A stretch of 40,568 nt of DNA from UBA3210 sp963623095 (GTDB taxonomy: Bacteria > Bacillota_I > Bacilli_A > RFN20 > CAG-449), in the NCBI GenBank assembly GCA_963623095.1, contig CAVFKD010000014.1, positions 1 to 40,568 of the forward strand, written 5' to 3'. The notes below the pieces were generated by a model, which made no database searches, was not told the origin of the DNA, and saw only the letters and a list, made by a program, of their open reading frames with translations. The translations under genes and the position numbers were made by a program. Below, piece by piece: positions 9,124 through 15,454 of this stretch (position 1 is the first letter of the stretch; every line of letters begins with the position of its first letter).

Positions 9124-9147
9124 AAGACCACGTGGTCTTTTTATTTT
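9122..9147. terminator. Bidirectional terminator after parB
   Basis: Bases 9122-9141 form a perfect 20-base palindrome (AAAAGACCAC and its complement), followed by TTATTTT on the + strand and preceded by AAAA. It overlaps the parB stop and ends at the stop of the minus-strand HPr-like gene, so it can serve both convergent genes. Confidence 0.8.
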
Positions 9148-9410
9148 AATAATTTTAATTCTAAGAGTAACTTTTCAAATTTGAGCTTTACGCTTTCTTC
9201 ATCATCACCAGTTATTTCAATAGTGAATTCTGAACCTGTTTTGATGACTAAAGACATCATATTCATAATTGACTTTAAATCAGCTTCTCCATCTTCACAT
9301 TTTAAAGTTAAACTGCACTTATTAGCTCTATTTGCTTCCGCGACTAATTCAGCACAATATCTTGATGTAAGTCCCATTGGATTATTTACTTTACAATTTA
9401 GTTTAACCAT
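9141..9410 (-). CDS. HPr/Crh-like phosphocarrier-family protein lacking His15
   Basis: An 89-residue HPr-fold protein. The usual active-site motif G-L-H-A-R-P reads G-L-T-S-R-Y (residues 13-18), so the PTS-phosphorylated histidine is replaced by Thr15. The regulatory serine motif is intact: KSIMNMMSL with Ser47, the site that HPr kinase uses in HPr and Crh. By analogy with Bacillus Crh, which has Gln at position 15, it is likely a regulator that cannot carry PTS phosphate. The start is preceded by AGAGGAG (9421-9427 complement), a promoter and a cre-like site. The HPr family call is firm; the Crh-like role is inferred. Confidence 0.85.
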   Translation of the reverse strand: MVKLNCKVNNPMGLTSRYCAELVAEANRANKCSLTLKCEDGEADLKSIMNMMSLVIKTGSEFTIEITGDDEESVKLKFEKLLLELKLLK

Positions 9411-9434
9411 ATATTAAAAGCTCCTCTAGTATTA

Positions 9435-9463
9435 ATCATATAGTAAGTCTTGAAAAAATGCAA
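9435..9463 (-). promoter_or_regulatory. Promoter of the HPr-like gene
   Basis: On the minus strand TTGCAT (9463-9458) is followed after 17 bases by TATGAT (9440-9435), giving a start near 9428 and a short leader before the AGAGGAG site. Confidence 0.6.
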
Positions 9464-9471
9464 GAAAAATA

Positions 9472-9485
9472 TTAAAGCGCTTTCA
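9472..9485. promoter_or_regulatory. CcpA cre-like operator
   Basis: TTAAAGCGCTTTCA matches the cre consensus TGWAANCGNTNWCA at every fixed position except the second base. It lies just upstream of the -35 box of the minus-strand HPr-like promoter, centred about 50 bases before its expected start, a position compatible with activation by CcpA or with upstream repression. Confidence 0.55.
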
Positions 9486-9682
9486 TACATAATGTAAAAA
9501 CATCATTCTGAATCATTGGATTTTCGATAAATATAATTTTAAGAATAAAAGATTATTAACTTTTATAATTTATAATACATGATATTAAATATATTATCAT
9601 TTATAAACTTAGAGAGAATATCTAATCAAAATTGATGGCTAAAAACATTTTTCAAAAAAATAAAAAAAATAAAAAATAATAA
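9486..9682. other. Intergenic, no gene seen
   Basis: An AT-rich stretch between the cre-like site and the tRNA promoter. I see no reading frame with a ribosome site, no strong hairpin and no repeat worth naming. Confidence 0.6.
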
Positions 9683-9711
9683 TTGACACATAATTCTTAT
9701 AATGCTATATT
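9683..9711 (+). promoter_or_regulatory. Strong promoter of the tRNA cluster
   Basis: A perfect TTGACA (9683-9688), 17-base spacer and TATATT (9706-9711), with an extended -10 TG at 9703-9704. Start is expected near 9718. This near-consensus make-up is usual for stable RNA operons. Confidence 0.85.
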
Positions 9712-9717
9712 ATTAAA

Positions 9718-9733
9718 GCGTATTGTGATACGC
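9718..9733 (+). other. Hairpin at the 5' end of the tRNA transcript
   Basis: GCGTAT and ATACGC form a six-pair stem with a four-base loop exactly at the expected transcript start. It may protect or process the leader; no function is proven. Confidence 0.45.
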
Positions 9734-9744
9734 GATGAAAAAAT

Positions 9745-9820
9745 GGAAGTTTAGCTCAGCTGGGAGAGCATCGCTTTTACACGGCGGAGGTCATAGGTTC
9801 GAGCCCTATAACTTCCACCA
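9745..9820 (+). tRNA. tRNA-Val (UAC)
   Basis: A 76-base cloverleaf with acceptor GGAAGTT/AACTTCC, anticodon TAC in loop TTTACAC, T loop TTCGAGC and encoded CCA. It is first in a five-tRNA cluster. Confidence 0.95.
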
Positions 9821-9841
9821 TTTATAATCAAAATCACAGAT

Positions 9842-9925
9842 GGGTGGTTAGCGAAGTGGCCAAACGCGGCTGACTGTAAATCAGTTCCTTCGGGTTCGGT
9901 AGTTCAAATCTACCACCGCCCACCA
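9842..9925 (+). tRNA. tRNA-Tyr (GUA)
   Basis: An 84-base class II tRNA with long variable arm (CTTCGGG hairpin region), acceptor GGGTGGT/ACCGCCC, anticodon GTA in loop CTGTAAA, and encoded ACCA end. Confidence 0.95.
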
Positions 9926-9930
9926 TCTCT

Positions 9931-10005
9931 TGGGGTATAGCCAAGCGGTAAGGCAAGGGACTTTGACTCCCTCATGCGCTGGTCCGAATCCAGCTACCCC
10001 AGCCA
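9931..10005 (+). tRNA. tRNA-Gln (UUG)
   Basis: A 75-base tRNA with acceptor TGGGGTA/TACCCCA, anticodon TTG in loop CTTTGAC, discriminator G and encoded CCA. The weak U1-A72 pair is typical of tRNA-Gln. Confidence 0.95.
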
Positions 10006-10014
10006 ATTTTATAT

Positions 10015-10090
10015 GACTCACTAGCTCAGTCGGTAGAGCACTTGACTTTTAATCAAGGGGTCTGGAGTTCGAATCTCCAGTGAGTCACCA
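10015..10090 (+). tRNA. tRNA-Lys (UUU)
   Basis: A 76-base tRNA with acceptor GACTCAC/GTGAGTC, anticodon TTT in loop CTTTTAA, T loop TTCGAAT and encoded ACCA. Confidence 0.95.
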
Positions 10091-10099
10091 TTTCTAAAT

Positions 10100-10187
10100 G
10101 CCCGGATGGCGGAATAGGTAGACGCACAAGACTTAAAATCTTGCGATCGATGAGGTCGTGCCAGTTCGATTCTGGTTCTGGGCACCA
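10100..10187 (+). tRNA. tRNA-Leu (UAA)
   Basis: An 88-base class II tRNA with acceptor GCCCGGA/TCTGGGC, anticodon TAA in loop CTTAAAA, a long variable arm, T loop TTCGATT and encoded ACCA. It is last in the cluster. Confidence 0.94.
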
Positions 10188-10202
10188 TTTAGTACATTAG
10201 GT

Positions 10203-10227
10203 CTGATACTTTGTATCAGGCTTTTTT
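10203..10227 (+). terminator. Terminator of the tRNA cluster
   Basis: CTGATAC (10203-10209) pairs with GTATCAG (10213-10219) and is followed by GCTTTTTT. Confidence 0.8.
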
Positions 10228-10241
10228 GTTGCTTAATGTCA

Positions 10242-10274
10242 AAACTTGTATATGAAATACTTTATAAACAAGTT
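10242..10274. promoter_or_regulatory. Possible uronate-regulator site upstream of uxuA
   Basis: AAACTTGTATA (10242-10252) is identical over 11 bases to the operator-like site before the pectin transport operon (19696-19706). AACTTGT (10243-10249) also pairs with ACAAGTT (10268-10274) as an inverted repeat. The core TTGTATA recurs in the palindrome before kdgA. I could not place a convincing uxuA promoter next to it. Confidence 0.35.
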
Positions 10275-10367
10275 ATTGATTTTACGTATAGAATTATATT
10301 CATATAAATACTTTACGATATTTTTGAATTAAAAAGGGATATTTTAATAATTTAGATTTGTGATATT

Positions 10368-10383
10368 AATTACAATTGTAATT
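10368..10383. promoter_or_regulatory. Palindrome upstream of uxuA
   Basis: A perfect 16-base palindrome with ATTACAATTGTAAT as its core lies 67 bases before the uxuA start. Its size and place suit a dimeric repressor, but the arms differ in order from the TTGTATACAA type seen elsewhere in the window. Confidence 0.35.
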
Positions 10384-10449
10384 TCTTTCGACCAAGTTTG
10401 AAAATATTATCACCATATACTAAAATAATTATTAAATGGAGGTCACTTT

Positions 10450-11484
10450 ATGAAAATGACATTTCGTTGGTATGGAGAAAATGATTGCATACCATTAAAT
10501 TATATTAAACAAATCCAAGGGATGACTGGAGTAGTAACCGCGGTATATGATGTACCAGTTGGTGAAGTTTGGCCTGAAGAAAGTATTAAGCATTTAAAGG
10601 AACTATGCGACAAAGCGCATCTAGAAATGGAAGTGATTGAATCAGTTCCTGTTCATGAAGATATTAAACTTGGTAAACCTACTAGAGATAAATATATTGA
10701 AAATTATAAAAAGAATATTCTTTTATTAGGTAAATACGGAGTTAAATGCATTTGCTATAACTTCATGCCGGTATTTGATTGGTTTAGAACTAATTTACAT
10801 TACGTTCATGAAGATGGCTCTAACTCATTATCATATATAGAAGATGATTTTAATAAATTAGATAAGCATAATTTAAGATTACCAGGATGGGATGAAAGTT
10901 ATTCTTCTGATGAATTAAATGGTTTATTGAAAGAATATGAAGGAATGAGTCATGAACAATTATTTGATAATTTAGTTTATTTCTTAAAGGCTATTATGCC
11001 TGCTTGTGATGAAGCTAATATCAATATGGCTATTCATCCAGATGATCCGCCATGGGATATATTCTCTTTACCACGTATTGTTGGTAAAGAAAGTGATTAT
11101 GATAAATTATTTGAAGCAGTACCAAATAAACATAATGGTATTACTTTCTGCACAGGTTCATTAGGCGCGGGTAGATTTAATGATTTACCATATATGGCTA
11201 AAAAATACGCGAGTAGAATCTATTTTGCTCATTTAAGACAATTAAAATTCATTAATGAAACTGATTTCTTTGAAAATGGACATCAAACTGATTATGGCAA
11301 TGTTGATATTTATCAAATTGTAAAAGAATTGGTTGATAATGGCTTTGATGGATATGTAAGACCAGATCATGGCAGAAATATCTTTGGAGAAGAAGCAAAA
11401 CCTGGTTATGGATTATACGATAGAGCGTTAGGTGCTTGTTATTTACAAGGTTTATTTGAAGCTATTGAAAAGGAGAAAAAGTAA
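10450..11484 (+). CDS. uxuA: Mannonate dehydratase UxuA
   Basis: UxuA dehydrates D-mannonate to 2-keto-3-deoxygluconate (KDG) in the cytosol, in glucuronate breakdown. Family stretches CYNFMPVFDW (residues 102-111) and HPDDPPWDIF (196-205) are clear in this TIM-barrel metal enzyme. Its 344 residues are near the usual Firmicute length (about 350-360). GGAGG (10438-10442) precedes the ATG. It is followed at once by the SDR-type uxuB and feeds kdgK and kdgA at 34.5-36.2 kb. The upstream region holds a palindrome and a TTGTATA-type site, so control by a uronate regulator is likely. Confidence 0.95.
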   Translation: MKMTFRWYGENDCIPLNYIKQIQGMTGVVTAVYDVPVGEVWPEESIKHLKELCDKAHLEMEVIESVPVHEDIKLGKPTRDKYIENYKKNILLLGKYGVKCICYNFMPVFDWFRTNLHYVHEDGSNSLSYIEDDFNKLDKHNLRLPGWDESYSSDELNGLLKEYEGMSHEQLFDNLVYFLKAIMPACDEANINMAIHPDDPPWDIFSLPRIVGKESDYDKLFEAVPNKHNGITFCTGSLGAGRFNDLPYMAKKYASRIYFAHLRQLKFINETDFFENGHQTDYGNVDIYQIVKELVDNGFDGYVRPDHGRNIFGEEAKPGYGLYDRALGACYLQGLFEAIEKEKK

Positions 11485-11485
11485 A

Positions 11486-12337
11486 ATGAAATTACCAATG
11501 CAAGTAAATGATTTAAAAAATAAAGTAGTTGTTGTAACTGGCGCAGGTGGAGTACTTTGTTCTATGATGTCAAAAGCTTTAGCTTCATCAGGAGCGAAAG
11601 TAGCTTTACTTGATTTACATAAAGAAGCCGCGGATAAATACGTTGAAGAAATCAAAAAAGAAGGTGGCATTGCTTTTGGCTATGAAGCAAATGTATTAGA
11701 TAAAGAATCATTAAAAAAATGCCACGAACAAATTTTAAAAGATTTAGGTAGCGTTGATATTTTACTTAATGGTGCAGGAGGAAATAATCCAAAAGCAACC
11801 ACAGATAAAGAATATTTCTATAAAGAAGATTTAGAAAACGATACAAAATCATTCTTTGATTTAGATAAATCAGGCTTTGAATTTGTATTCAATTTAAATA
11901 TCTTAGGTACATTATTACCTACTCAAGAATTCGCGCCGGATATGATTGATAAAAAAGGATGTTCAATTTTAAATATATCATCAATGAATGCTTTTACTCC
12001 TTTAACAAAGATTCCTGCTTATTCAGGGGCTAAAGCAAGCGTATCTAATTTTACAAAATGGCTCGCGGTTCATTTCTCTAAAGTAGGAATTAGAGTAAAT
12101 GCGATCGCACCTGGATTCTTCTCAACCGCGCAAAATAAAGCATTGCTTTGGAATGAAGATGGAACTCCAACTCCAAGAACTCATAAAATTATTTCTGCAA
12201 CACCAATGGAAAGATTTGGTGAACCTGAAGAATTAATTGGATCTGTATTATTCTTATTAAGTTCTGAATGTGCTTCATTTATCACAGGTGTAGTACTTCC
12301 AATAGATGGAGGATTCTCTTCATATTCTGGAGTTTAA
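11486..12337 (+). CDS. uxuB: SDR-family fructuronate/mannonate oxidoreductase
   Basis: A short-chain dehydrogenase (283 residues) that most likely reduces fructuronate to mannonate with NAD(P)H, the step before UxuA. The cofactor loop TGAGGVL is at 18-24 and the catalytic YxxxK is Y179 and K183. I chose ATG 11486, with AGGAG at 11471-11475 upstream, over an in-frame ATG at 11432 that would lie inside uxuA. Adjacency to uxuA, one base apart, matches the Bacillus arrangement in which an SDR serves as mannonate oxidoreductase. Substrate is inferred from context; SDR membership is certain. Confidence 0.85.
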   Translation: MKLPMQVNDLKNKVVVVTGAGGVLCSMMSKALASSGAKVALLDLHKEAADKYVEEIKKEGGIAFGYEANVLDKESLKKCHEQILKDLGSVDILLNGAGGNNPKATTDKEYFYKEDLENDTKSFFDLDKSGFEFVFNLNILGTLLPTQEFAPDMIDKKGCSILNISSMNAFTPLTKIPAYSGAKASVSNFTKWLAVHFSKVGIRVNAIAPGFFSTAQNKALLWNEDGTPTPRTHKIISATPMERFGEPEELIGSVLFLLSSECASFITGVVLPIDGGFSSYSGV

Positions 12338-12380
12338 TATAAATATCTTTAGTATTAATAGGTAGCTTTAAATACTTAAA

Positions 12381-12402
12381 AAGGGGTTCACTTCATCCCC
12401 TT
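12381..12402 (+). other. Hairpin downstream of uxuB
   Basis: AAGGGG pairs with CCCCTT around a ten-base loop. It lacks a T run, so it is more likely a 3' stabiliser than a terminator. Confidence 0.4.
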
Positions 12403-12446
12403 GACTTGAAGAATTAAATTAGTTTATAAAGACTATGGGTTGATTT

Positions 12447-12471
12447 GGTGACGTTAGTCACCTTTTCTTTT
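12447..12471 (+). terminator. Terminator of uxuAB
   Basis: GGTGAC, loop GTTA, GTCACC, then TTTTCTTTT, about 110 bases after the uxuB stop. Confidence 0.7.
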
Positions 12472-12525
12472 ACCCAAAATCACTATAAGAAGTATTAATA
12501 TCAGTATTAATATTATCTCTTCCAT
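12454..12525 (-). CDS. Possible tiny hydrophobic peptide (doubtful)
   Basis: A 23-codon frame from ATG at 12525 reads as Met-Glu-Glu, then about 14 Ile/Leu/Val residues, then Gly-Lys-Arg-Lys-Gly-Asp and a TAA. That is the shape of a single-helix membrane peptide with a charged tail, as in type I toxins. No Shine-Dalgarno site is visible, and the hydrophobic part is largely made by a tandem AT-rich repeat, so it may be chance. Confidence 0.15.
   Translation of the reverse strand: MEEIILILILILLIVILGKRKGD
12491..12514. repeat. Tandem 12-base repeat
   Basis: AGTATTAATATC is followed directly by AGTATTAATATT. A further partial copy, AGTATTAATA, lies at 12351-12360 just after uxuB. Confidence 0.7.
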
Positions 12526-12739
12526 TACTAAAATTAATTATCAAGCCAATAGGTTCCACCCTTTTTATTTGTCTCAATTTGGTAATCTTCCTATCGACAA
12601 TATAATTGTAACATATATATTTAACGACAAATCCCGACTTTGCCCCTAGTTTGTCTCATTATGGACAAAGATTGACAATATTAAAATATTTAAAGAAATA
12701 CACTTAAAAATTAAAATTTTACATTTTTAATAAAAAGTA
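12526..12739. other. Intergenic, no gene seen
   Basis: There is no supported gene. Two similar stretches, TTTGTCTCAATT near 12569 and TTTGTCTCATTA near 12650, and an imperfect TTGTC/GACAA pair stand out slightly. It could be eroded coding DNA, but I cannot read a frame. Confidence 0.5.
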
Positions 12740-12768
12740 TTGCAATGTTTTACTTATTTGAATATTAT
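12740..12768 (+). promoter_or_regulatory. Promoter of the T-box transporter operon
   Basis: TTGCAA (12740-12745), 17 bases, TATTAT (12763-12768). Transcription would begin just before the T-box leader. Confidence 0.6.
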
Positions 12769-12787
12769 AATTGCATTAACAGCAACG

Positions 12788-13026
12788 AAAAGAAGTAGTA
12801 GTTAAAAGAAACTATTTAGCGAGCTAGCGATCGGTGAAAGGCTAGTATAGAAGAATTTAATGAACGTATCTTGGAGCTGGTAGGACAAAAGCCTATCCGG
12901 GTTCGCCCGTCAAAGCGTCTGAGTTTGATGGAACTCATAGAGTACTCATTAAAGTGATTTGATGAGCAACTAAGGTGGCACCGCGATTATATCGCCCTTA
13001 GACAATCTTGTTTAAGGGCGTTTTTT
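12788..13026 (+). promoter_or_regulatory. T-box leader, probable arginine specifier
   Basis: A tRNA-sensing leader upstream of an amino-acid ABC transporter. The conserved T-box AAGGTGGCACCGCG is at 12972-12985. The terminator is CGCCCTTA (12993-13000) with TAAGGGCG (13013-13020) plus inner pairs, then TTTTTT. Stem I contains AGCGAGC and the distal loop GGTGAAAG. By alignment with known leaders, where GAA precedes the specifier and A follows it, the specifier is CGT (12865-12867), an arginine codon. The UGGC bulge would pair with a GCCA tRNA end, as in common Firmicute tRNA-Arg(ACG). Uncharged tRNA-Arg would then turn the transporter on. Confidence 0.9.
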
Positions 13027-13080
13027 ATTTAAAAACACTCTTAACTTGAAAGTTTCTATTCAATTTAGGAGGTATATATT

Positions 13081-13887
13081 ATGAAACTTACAAAAAATTT
13101 ATTAACTTTAGGTCTTGTTGGATTAATGGGAGTTGGACTATCCTCATGTGGCGCAAGCATGAAAAGCGTTGACCAAATCAAAGAAAGTGGAAAAATAATT
13201 GTCGCAACTAACGCAACATTCCAACCATTTGAATATTTAGAAAATGGTGAATTCAAAGGTATTGATATCGCATTTGCTCAAGCTTATGCAGATTCATTAG
13301 GAGTATCATTAGAAGTTAGTGATATTGACTTTGATGCAATTATCCCATCTGTTCAAACTTATAAGGCTGATTTTGGTATTGCAGGTATGACAAAAACTGA
13401 ATCAAGAGCGAAAGTAGTTGATTTCACTGATACTTATTATGAAGCAAGCCAAGTAGTTATTGTTAAATCAGATTCTGTTTATGTTAACTATACAAAAGAT
13501 CAATTATTAGAAGCATTAGAAGGTAAAACTATTGGTTGCCAAATTGGTACAACTGGTGAATCATATATCAATGGCGATACTGAAATGGAATTTGATGGAA
13601 TTAAAAATGCTCAATGCAAAGGATATAAAGATGGCCTTTTAGCGACAAAAGACCTTTCTGATGGCAATATTGATGCAGTTATTATTGACTCTGCACCTGC
13701 AAGTTTATATGTAAAACAATATTCAAATTGCCAAGTAGTTTCAAACGTTGTATTAACACAAGAAGAATACGCAATTGCAGTTGCAAAAGGAAATACAACA
13801 TTGGTTGAATCATTAAATGCATTTATTAAAGAAATTAAATCTAATGGTAAATTAGGTGAAATTATTAATACATACTATGCAGCTTAA
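13081..13887 (+). CDS. Amino-acid ABC transporter substrate-binding lipoprotein
   Basis: A family 3 solute-binding protein for polar amino acids, anchored outside the membrane. The N-terminal signal ends in lipobox LSSC with Cys23 as the lipidated residue. The mature part shows typical stretches such as GKIIVATNATFQPFEY and FGIAGMTKTESRAKVVDFTD. It has 268 residues, a normal size. AGGAGG precedes the ATG. It is the first gene after the T-box, followed by its permease and ATPase. Arginine or another cationic amino acid is the likely ligand, based on the specifier codon and not on binding-site residues. Confidence 0.92.
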   Translation: MKLTKNLLTLGLVGLMGVGLSSCGASMKSVDQIKESGKIIVATNATFQPFEYLENGEFKGIDIAFAQAYADSLGVSLEVSDIDFDAIIPSVQTYKADFGIAGMTKTESRAKVVDFTDTYYEASQVVIVKSDSVYVNYTKDQLLEALEGKTIGCQIGTTGESYINGDTEMEFDGIKNAQCKGYKDGLLATKDLSDGNIDAVIIDSAPASLYVKQYSNCQVVSNVVLTQEEYAIAVAKGNTTLVESLNAFIKEIKSNGKLGEIINTYYAA

Positions 13888-14668
13888 GAAATTATTAAAA
13901 AACAAAAATACTATTGTTAAATGGGTAATGCTATTAGTATTCTTCCTAATATTATTAACCCTTGCTTTGGTATTTAAAGAAGGACTTGGAGATAAATTAA
14001 AAACTAATTTCTCCAATCCTAAAAATATTCAAAATATCTTTAATGGTTTAGGTACCACTATGTTAATCACCATCTGCGCATTCGTAGGTGGTGTCGTAGT
14101 TGGGTTTATTACATGCTTAGTTTTAAATATTAAAAGTGAGAATGTATTTATCTTAATATTACAAAATATCTTTAAAGCATATGTATCAATCTTCAGAGGA
14201 ACTCCAATGGTAGTTCAATTATTGATCATTTACTTTATTATCTTATCTCCATTGCATGTTGATTCATTATATGTTGCGATCATTGCTTTTGGCTTAAATT
14301 CTGGTGCTTATGTTTCAGAAATTATCCGTGGAGGTATTAACGCAATCCCTAAGGGACAAATGGAAGCAGGTCGTTCACTTGGACTTTCTTATTCACAAGT
14401 AATGGCAAAAATTATTTTCCCTCAAGCATTAAGAAATGCATTGCCTTCATTAGGTAATGAATTAATTACATTAGTAAAAGAAACTTCAATTGTTTCTTTC
14501 GTCGCAGTAGTTGATTTAACTAAAGCATTCCAATCACTCGCGACTGCGACTTACGATTATACAACAGTCTATTTAGTAATGGGTGTTACATACTTTGTTA
14601 TTGTATATATCTTAACTAAATTATTAGGACTATTAGAAAGGAAGTTAATGCGCCATGTTAGAGGTTAA
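13877..14668 (+). CDS. Amino-acid ABC transporter permease
   Basis: A HisM/ArtQ-type inner-membrane permease with about five to six membrane segments and the EAA loop EAGRSLGLSYSQVMAKIIFP that docks on the ATPase. The start is uncertain: ATG 13877 overlaps the binding-protein gene by 11 bases, and an in-frame GTG at 13856 is also possible; neither has a good ribosome site, so coupling to the upstream gene is likely. It is 263 residues from ATG 13877. Being the sole permease gene, it presumably works as a homodimer. Confidence 0.92.
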   Translation: MQLKKLLKNKNTIVKWVMLLVFFLILLTLALVFKEGLGDKLKTNFSNPKNIQNIFNGLGTTMLITICAFVGGVVVGFITCLVLNIKSENVFILILQNIFKAYVSIFRGTPMVVQLLIIYFIILSPLHVDSLYVAIIAFGLNSGAYVSEIIRGGINAIPKGQMEAGRSLGLSYSQVMAKIIFPQALRNALPSLGNELITLVKETSIVSFVAVVDLTKAFQSLATATYDYTTVYLVMGVTYFVIVYILTKLLGLLERKLMRHVRG

Positions 14669-15389
14669 AAATGTAACTGTAACTTTCCAAGATGATGGAA
14701 AGACTGTACTTGATGATGTTAGTTTAACAATTAATAATGGTGAAGTTATTTCCATTATTGGTCCTTCTGGAAGTGGTAAATCAACTTTAATTAGATGTAT
14801 GAACCATTTGGTAAAACCAACAAGTGGTGAAATATTATTAGATGGAGAATTAATCACTGATAAAAACATCAACGAAATGAGAGGACACATTGGAATGGTT
14901 TTCCAACAATTTGAATTATTCCCTCATTTAAGTGTTTTAGACAATATGATTCTCGCTCCTACAATGCTTAAAAAGATGACTAAGGCAGAAGCAACAACTA
15001 AAGCATTAGAATTATTAAAAAGAGTTAATCTAGAAGATAAAGCTAATGCATACCCTGGAACTTTATCCGGTGGACAAAAACAACGTATTGCGATTGTAAG
15101 AAGCTTAATTCTAGAACCAGAAATCATGCTATTTGATGAACCTACTTCTGCGTTAGATCCTGAAATGGTTAAAGAAGTATTAGATGTTATTAAAGAACTC
15201 GCAGAATCTGGAATGACAATATGCGTAGTTACTCATGAACTTGGTTTTGCTAAACAAGTATCAAGCAGAGTTATCTTTGTCGATAATAAGAAAATTGTTG
15301 AAAGTGGTACACCTGAAGAAATATTTGATCATCCTAAATCAGAAAGATTAAAAGATTTCTTAAACACATGTGAAGCTTTCCATATCTAA
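14655..15389 (+). CDS. Amino-acid ABC transporter ATPase
   Basis: The ATP-binding subunit of the same importer, of the GlnQ/ArtP type. Walker A is GPSGSGKST (36-44), the Q-loop region FQQFELFPHLSVLDN is typical of polar amino-acid importers, and LSGGQKQR plus LFDEPTSALD follow. It has 244 residues, normal. The gene overlaps the permease end by 14 bases, with AGGAAG upstream, and a terminator starts at its stop codon. Confidence 0.95.
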   Translation: MLEVKNVTVTFQDDGKTVLDDVSLTINNGEVISIIGPSGSGKSTLIRCMNHLVKPTSGEILLDGELITDKNINEMRGHIGMVFQQFELFPHLSVLDNMILAPTMLKKMTKAEATTKALELLKRVNLEDKANAYPGTLSGGQKQRIAIVRSLILEPEIMLFDEPTSALDPEMVKEVLDVIKELAESGMTICVVTHELGFAKQVSSRVIFVDNKKIVESGTPEEIFDHPKSERLKDFLNTCEAFHI

Positions 15390-15410
15390 AGGCTTATATA
15401 GCCTTTTTTT
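15388..15410 (+). terminator. Terminator of the amino-acid transporter operon
   Basis: AAAGGCT, a five-base loop, AGCCTTT and a T run, beginning within the ATPase stop codon. Confidence 0.8.
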
Positions 15411-15414
15411 ATTG

Positions 15415-15449
15415 CAAAAAAATAGAGAAGATTTAAAACCTTCTCTATT
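15415..15449 (-). terminator. Terminator of the pepF operon
   Basis: AATAGAGAAG (15421-15430) pairs with CTTCTCTATT (15440-15449). Read on the minus strand it is followed by a run of T from the A tract just before 15421. It lies six bases past the pepF stop. Confidence 0.8.
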
Positions 15450-15454
15450 AGTAA

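Noticed and set aside
9122..9141. CACGTG-centred palindrome after parB as a parS site
   Set aside because: Only the central six bases agree with parS. The arms and the T run fit a terminator shared by convergent genes.
9181..9417. Plus-strand frame opposite the HPr-like gene
   Set aside because: It is a shadow; the minus frame has family motifs, a promoter and a ribosome site.
12351..12514. AGTATTAATA copies as CRISPR or iterons
   Set aside because: There are only three copies, AT-only and unevenly spaced, with no spacers or associated genes.
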